DNA of 10,381 nt from JAZNOQ01 sp045589215 (GTDB lineage: Bacteria > Bacillota > Clostridia > Oscillospirales > CAG-272), in assembly GCA_045589215.1 (NCBI GenBank), contig JAZNOQ010000161.1, positions 1 to 10,381 on the forward strand. Direction: 5' to 3'. A model generated the notes under the pieces. The model was not told where the DNA came from. It ran no database searches and was given only the letters and a program-made list of their open reading frames with translations. The translations under genes were made by a program, and so were the position numbers. Positions 6,969 to 10,381 of this stretch are shown here, piece by piece; the stretch's first letter is position 1; each line of letters begins with the position of its first letter.

Positions 6969-7810
6969 CGGGGAAATTCACGCGCCGCGAGCGCGGATAT
7001 ATCCTTGCGATCGTACTTTTCACGGCACTTCTTCTCGTCGCACTCATTCTATTCCCAAGCCTCAAGGATGACCTTGACACCGATACGTACACACTGTGCG
7101 AGCTTGCCTCCACGCGCCTCCTCGGCGGGTCGATCTTCCTTCTTCTGATCCCCTATCTCGGCTATTCGCTCCTTTCGCCGAAAGGCATTCCGAACGCAAG
7201 GTCACTTCTTTCGGTTCTGCCCGCCCTCCTGATCGCCGTGAACAATTTCCCGATCATCGGGCTCATCAGCGGCAGCGTTTACGTCGACAGCGGACTTCCG
7301 AAGGCGCTTTTGCTCGTTCTTGCCTGCATCGGAATTGGATTTTTCGAGGAGACCGCCTTTCGCGGCGTGATCTTTCCGCTTCTCCTTTCGCGCCTGCTTC
7401 CCGCTGTGCGAAAACGGGCAGAGGGACGGAAGCCATCCCGCGTTTCGCCCGAAACGGTCGCGGTATTTCTCGCGATCCTGCTCACGTCCGCGGTCTTCGG
7501 GCTCGTTCACGCGCTGAATCTGTTCATCGGTGGAAGCCCGTCTGCGGTCATTATGCAGATCGGCTACTCCTTCCTGATCGGCGGAATGTGCGCGATCGTA
7601 CTACTCAAGACGCGGTGCATCTGGATCCCCGTCTTCATCCACGCGCTCTATGACCTCGGCGGTATGCTCGTCGAATATCTCGGCGGTGGAACGCTATGGG
7701 ATACCCCGACCGTCGTGCTGACCGTGATCGTTTCGGTCGCAGTCGTAGCTTATTTCCTCGTTCTTCTCTTTCGTATGAAAAAGAATGAGATCGAGGGGCT
7801 GATCAAATAA
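6965..7810 (+). CDS. CPBP-family intramembrane glutamic protease (CAAX protease-like)
   Basis: Multi-span membrane protein of the CPBP/Abi/Rce1 family, a group including prenyl-protein CAAX proteases, bacteriocin self-immunity proteins and sorting-tag proteases. In 281 residues the three core motifs are intact: EETAFRG (E128, E129, R133), FGLVH (F178, H182) and HALYD (H226, D230). Membrane segments are visible near 11-30, 54-70, 81-102, 113-127, 164-184, 195-214 and 247-269. GTG start inside the stop of lgt (GTGA, 4-nt overlap) with only a weak G-rich ribosome site, so translation is probably coupled to lgt. It is the last gene of a two-gene unit. A substrate cannot be read from the sequence; context suggests processing of membrane-anchored or lipidated proteins. 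Confidence 0.9.
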   Translation: MTGKFTRRERGYILAIVLFTALLLVALILFPSLKDDLDTDTYTLCELASTRLLGGSIFLLLIPYLGYSLLSPKGIPNARSLLSVLPALLIAVNNFPIIGLISGSVYVDSGLPKALLLVLACIGIGFFEETAFRGVIFPLLLSRLLPAVRKRAEGRKPSRVSPETVAVFLAILLTSAVFGLVHALNLFIGGSPSAVIMQIGYSFLIGGMCAIVLLKTRCIWIPVFIHALYDLGGMLVEYLGGGTLWDTPTVVLTVIVSVAVVAYFLVLLFRMKKNEIEGLIK

Positions 7811-7819
7811 ACTCTATAA

Positions 7820-7855
7820 ACAAAAGGGGCTGAGTCATTGACTCAGCCCTTTTGT
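7820..7855. terminator. Bidirectional terminator shared by convergent genes
   Basis: An inverted repeat, GGGGCTGAGTC (7826-7836) against GACTCAGCCC (7840-7849) with an ATT loop, flanked by AAAA on the left and TTTT on the right. The stem can extend through the A/T runs with one G bulge or a G-T wobble. On the + strand it ends the lgt-CPBP unit 10 nt after the stop; on the - strand it lies 37 nt beyond the stop of the surface-protein gene. Confidence 0.9.
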
Positions 7856-7892
7856 TAGGTGATATTATTTTTACCTTTTGGAAACGGGGAGA

Positions 7893-10381
7893 TTACTCCT
7901 CGTCCTTCTTTTTGATAGCAACTGCCGCAGGAAGGATCACGGCAAGTGCCATCAGCGCTGCCGTTCCTCCGACTACCGATCCGCAGCCGTCCTTCTTCGG
8001 TTCCTCGGTCTCATTGTCCGAGGGCTCGGTTACGGGTTCGGTCTCGGGATCGGTCTCAGGCTCGGTGGTAACGTCCTCGGGTTCGGTGGTCACATCACCC
8101 TCAGGCTCGGTCGTTACGTCATCGTTGCCCCCTGCCGTCGTGTCGTCGGTGGTGGGATCGTTCTCCGTATATTCGGTATATCCGCAGACGCAGGATCTCG
8201 AGAAGACACCTCTCCACTCGGTCCACTCACCGAATACGTGTGCCGCCTTCGAGCTTGCGTTCGATTTTTCACAGATCGAGCATACGCCCCAATGCGCCGC
8301 ATCGTTCGTGCCCCAATCGGTGTACTTGTGGTTCTCTCTTACGGAAGTCGCTCCGCAGGCACATTCGCCCCAATGCTGAGCGGCATCCTTCTTCTCTTCT
8401 GCGTAGTAGTGATCCGTCTTTTCTCCGCCGATCGCACCGCACGTACATTCGGTCCAATGCTGCTTGCTGTCCTTCTTCGGAATGACGAAATCATGCTCTG
8501 CCCTTGTGCTTTCGTCGATCGCACCGCACACGCACTCATTATAGTGCTGCTTTTCGTCCATACTCGGGATGGTGTATGCGTGTTCAACTCTCGTCTCTTC
8601 GTCAACCGCTCCGCACAGAGCGCACTTCATCATATGTCCGTCGCCGCAGTTTTCATAATCGGTGAACTCGTGGTCACAAACGTTTCTTACGTAGCCGCAT
8701 TCACAGTCCGTGTCATTGTCATCGGAGAAGTTGTGCCCTACTCTTGTTTCTTCGTCGATTGCACCGCACTTCGAGCATTCCATCCAATGCGAGGTGGCAT
8801 CGTATTCGCGCACGCTGTATTCGTGTCCTACGCCCTCTCTGACGTCGTTGCACTTGTTACAGATCGCATCGCAGTCATTGTCGTAATCGTGCGTTTCAGC
8901 CTCACGCGTTGCAGGACAGTTGTTGCATTCCGTGTCCTCGCAGCTATCGTACTCGTGCGCGACGGCTTCTCTCGGAGCCTCGCAGACGTTGCAGATCGTG
9001 TCGTCGCAGCTGTCGTACTCGTGCGCGACAGCTTCTCTCGTTGCAGGGCACTTGTTACACTCCGTGTCGTCACAGCTGTCGTAATCGTGCTCACCGGCTT
9101 CTCTCGTTGCATAACATACATTACATTCTGCATCCACACAGCCGTCGTATGCATGTGCTTCACGCGTGCTTTCGTTTACGTAGCCACATGCACACTCGTC
9201 CCAGTGATGCGTATCGTTTGACTCCTTTGAGAAATCGTGCGCTACCGTCGTGTTTTCCTTCACAGCGCCGCAAGCGCATTCTTCCCAGTGGTCCGCTTCG
9301 TCATAGCCCGAGACATTGTAAGTATGTGACGGGAGGCCTACTTCGGACAGAATGTTGTGGTATGCCTCGATCTCATCGAAGGCGGTCCCATTACCGAAAG
9401 ATTGGACATTCGTTTGCTCTGTTTTTTCGATTGCACCTTCATCTATGCAACCGATGAGTTCAATGCCTTCGATCGTGAGAGCAGCCGCGTTCGTTATCGT
9501 TATTCCGTTAAGCGTCCTTCCCAAAATCAGTCCGGCATTGGCTTGTGTTTTCGCTTTCGAAGTAACGGTGGTAGCGAGCGAATACGCGTTCGTCAGAAGT
9601 ATATCGCACGTTTCCGTATTTTTATTAGCGTTTGCTACTCCCAAAACGCCGCCCACGCCTATAGATGCGCCTTGGTTCAGTCCCGAAACCTTCTCGCCGA
9701 AGTTGATAACGTTCTTGATTTCACACACTTCGCCGGCGTTTACTACCGAGACAATGCCTAAGATTCCGCCTGCTCCCGCTACGTTAGAGGTATACACGGA
9801 TTCAAGTTCAACCTTGCCGTAGTTCACACAGTTTTTGATCAATCCGCCTTTCATCGCACCGACGATTCCGCCTGCACCTACCAAGGAAAGTCTTACGGAA
9901 CTAGCTTGATTGGTATTCATATGTACGTAAGCTCGGTTAATACAGTTCGTGACTTCAAGCCTCGCACCATCGGCAGCGGCATTGCCGCAAATGCCGCCCA
10001 CTCTGGGGGGATTGGCATTATTGTAATATCCGTTGAAGAAAACCTCTACATCTTCTCCGGTCTGGCAATTCGTGATCTTTAAGGGTTCAGATGCACTACT
10101 GGCAGTGGAATTCGTGCCTCCCACGATACCGCCCACAACAACGTTTCCTCGAAGTATCGATTCACCTGCTACCGTGAGGTTTTTGATCTCTCCGCCTGCG
10201 ACACCAAAGAGACCGCCGAAATTACCATCCTCGGCATTCACCACATTATAGACCGTGTGACCGTTGCCGTCGAAATATCCTTTGAAATATTGGTAGTTAT
10301 CTTTGGACCCGGACGGGCCTATCGGGGTGCATATATGTCCATTAAGGTCAATATCTACCATAAGCTTGTAGTACTTGCCCC
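7893..10381 (-). CDS. Large GLUG-like and Cys/His-repeat surface protein with C-terminal membrane anchor (5' end cut by window)
   Basis: About 828 residues are visible. The frame stays open to the window edge, upstream of the first ATG at 10361 (visible start GKYYKLMVDIDLNG), so the N-terminus and signal peptide are missing. Residues counted from that Met: 1-305 are GLUG-like/beta-helix repeats with recurring GGIVG and IKNC.N.G.V patterns. 346-728 are about 15 short repeats, mostly of the form H-x-Y/F ... HW-x-E-C-x-C-G-A ... H. 735-785 is a Thr/Glu/Pro/Asp-rich stalk. 792-822 is GCGS, a hydrophobic helix and KKKDEE. There is no LPXTG. It is likely a cell-surface adhesin or binding protein held in the membrane or processed at its C-terminus. 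It is convergent with lgt-CPBP and shares their terminator. Ligand and exact role unknown. Confidence 0.9.
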   Translation of the reverse strand, partial: GKYYKLMVDIDLNGHICTPIGPSGSKDNYQYFKGYFDGNGHTVYNVVNAEDGNFGGLFGVAGGEIKNLTVAGESILRGNVVVGGIVGGTNSTASSASEPLKITNCQTGEDVEVFFNGYYNNANPPRVGGICGNAAADGARLEVTNCINRAYVHMNTNQASSVRLSLVGAGGIVGAMKGGLIKNCVNYGKVELESVYTSNVAGAGGILGIVSVVNAGEVCEIKNVINFGEKVSGLNQGASIGVGGVLGVANANKNTETCDILLTNAYSLATTVTSKAKTQANAGLILGRTLNGITITNAAALTIEGIELIGCIDEGAIEKTEQTNVQSFGNGTAFDEIEAYHNILSEVGLPSHTYNVSGYDEADHWEECACGAVKENTTVAHDFSKESNDTHHWDECACGYVNESTREAHAYDGCVDAECNVCYATREAGEHDYDSCDDTECNKCPATREAVAHEYDSCDDTICNVCEAPREAVAHEYDSCEDTECNNCPATREAETHDYDNDCDAICNKCNDVREGVGHEYSVREYDATSHWMECSKCGAIDEETRVGHNFSDDNDTDCECGYVRNVCDHEFTDYENCGDGHMMKCALCGAVDEETRVEHAYTIPSMDEKQHYNECVCGAIDESTRAEHDFVIPKKDSKQHWTECTCGAIGGEKTDHYYAEEKKDAAQHWGECACGATSVRENHKYTDWGTNDAAHWGVCSICEKSNASSKAAHVFGEWTEWRGVFSRSCVCGYTEYTENDPTTDDTTAGGNDDVTTEPEGDVTTEPEDVTTEPETDPETEPVTEPSDNETEEPKKDGCGSVVGGTAALMALAVILPAAVAIKKKDEE
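7896..7988 (-). other. Tripartite Cys-containing C-terminal anchor/sorting signal
   Basis: The last 31 residues read GCGS (792-795), a hydrophobic segment of about 20 residues (VVGGTAALMALAVILPAAVA) and KKKDEE. The layout (short motif, membrane helix, basic tail) is that of C-terminal sorting tags. The motif has Cys instead of LPXTG, resembling the general design of MYXO-CTERM or Synergist-CTERM tags. It could also be a plain membrane anchor. Confidence 0.6.
8007..8159 (-). repeat. Thr/Glu/Pro-rich stalk repeats
   Basis: Low-complexity segment with DVTTEPE present three times, followed by TDPETEPVTEP variants, in residues 735-785. It probably acts as an extended, negatively charged spacer that lifts the repeat domains off the membrane or through the cell wall. 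Confidence 0.85.
8178..9326 (-). repeat. Array of about 15 Cys/His-rich protein repeats
   Basis: Residues 346-728 (from the Met at 10361) contain 37 cysteines in roughly 15 units of 20-31 residues bounded by His. Two unit types occur. One is H-x-Y/F ... HW-x-E-C-x-C-G-A-x-x-E-x-T-R-x-x-H, seen at both ends of the array. The other is a shorter H-x-Y-D-S-C-x4-C-x2-C-x8-H form in the middle. The paired Cys and His per unit look like small metal-binding knuckles, but disulfides are also possible outside the cell. I do not recall a named function for this repeat. Confidence 0.8.
8826..9155 (-). repeat. Five tandem 66-bp (22-residue) repeats
   Basis: Histidines 403, 425, 447, 469, 491 and 513 are spaced exactly 22 residues apart, so five perfect-length units fill this interval. 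The middle three are most alike (HxYDSCxDTxCNxCxAxREA), and their DNA is also close, for example a shared run of CAGCT-TCGTA-TCGTG near 8941, 9007 and 9073. This points to fairly recent tandem duplication and probable copy-number variation between strains. Confidence 0.88.
9447..10381 (-). other. GLUG-like / beta-helix repeat region of the surface protein
   Basis: Glycine-rich repeats recur about every 30-45 residues: GGLFGVAGGEIKNLTV, VVGGIVGG, RVGGICGN, GAGGIVGAMKGGLIKNC, GAGGILGIV and GVGGVLGVAN, each followed by an Asn/Cys-containing strand. The opening (L.VDIDLNG, then PIG, then FKGYFDGNGHTVYNV) matches the start of GLUG-motif surface proteins of gut bacteria. Such repeats usually fold as a right-handed beta-helix and belong to adhesins or peptidase-associated proteins; this is family knowledge, not proven here. 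Confidence 0.75.

Noticed and set aside
8826..9155. CRISPR-like array
   Set aside because: The 66-bp units are contiguous, divergent and in frame within a coding region, with no unique spacers.
7878..9221. 447-residue open frame on the plus strand opposite the surface protein
   Set aside because: It arises from repetitive, GC-rich codons of the minus-strand repeats. It is Arg/Val-rich with no domain, and the minus frame has clear repeats, stalk and anchor.
8178..9326. Multihaem cytochrome
   Set aside because: The Cys pairs are followed by Gly, Pro, Tyr, Glu or Asn; no CXXCH haem-binding motif is present in the array.
7893..10361. Met at 10361 as the true start of the surface protein
   Set aside because: The frame continues upstream to the window edge with family-like residues (GKYYKL), and no signal peptide follows this Met, so the gene is 5'-partial.

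Overview
The window looks like chromosomal DNA from an uncultured or gut-type member of the Clostridia (Bacillota). The basis is near-consensus AGGAGG ribosome sites, sigma-A type promoters, intrinsic terminators, a moderate GC content, and a surface protein with a GLUG-type N-terminal part and a Cys-containing C-terminal anchor. I cannot assign a genus from sequence alone.

Positions 1-5559 (+) hold a tightly packed oligopeptide ABC importer operon: the 3' end of the solute-binding protein (OppA type, cut by the window edge), the two permeases OppB and OppC, the two ATPases OppD and OppF, and a 92-residue tail-anchored protein of unknown function. Gaps are 3-15 nt or overlaps, and several Shine-Dalgarno sites lie on the upstream stop codon or inside the upstream gene. 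Positions 5560-6006 hold a separate 87-residue membrane protein with its own ribosome site, a probable promoter and a strong hairpin terminator.

Positions 6014-7855 form a clean two-gene transcription unit with an excellent promoter and a bounding terminator. It encodes a divergent prolipoprotein diacylglyceryl transferase (Lgt family, GCCYG variant) whose stop codon overlaps the GTG start of a CPBP-family intramembrane protease. Convergent to it on the minus strand (7893-10381, 5' end outside the window) is a large surface protein. It has a GLUG-like repeat region, about 15 Cys/His-rich repeats (37 cysteines), a Thr/Glu/Pro stalk and a C-terminal Gly-Cys-Gly plus hydrophobic plus KKK tail. 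The two units share a bidirectional terminator.

The most interesting reading is that the Lgt-like enzyme and the CPBP protease could form a lipidation/cleavage pair for Cys-type C-terminal sorting tags such as the one on the neighbouring surface protein, by analogy with CPBP-dependent MYXO-CTERM sorting. This is a hypothesis. The simpler alternative is that the Lgt is the ordinary housekeeping enzyme, needed for lipoproteins such as OppA, and that the neighbourhood is coincidental.
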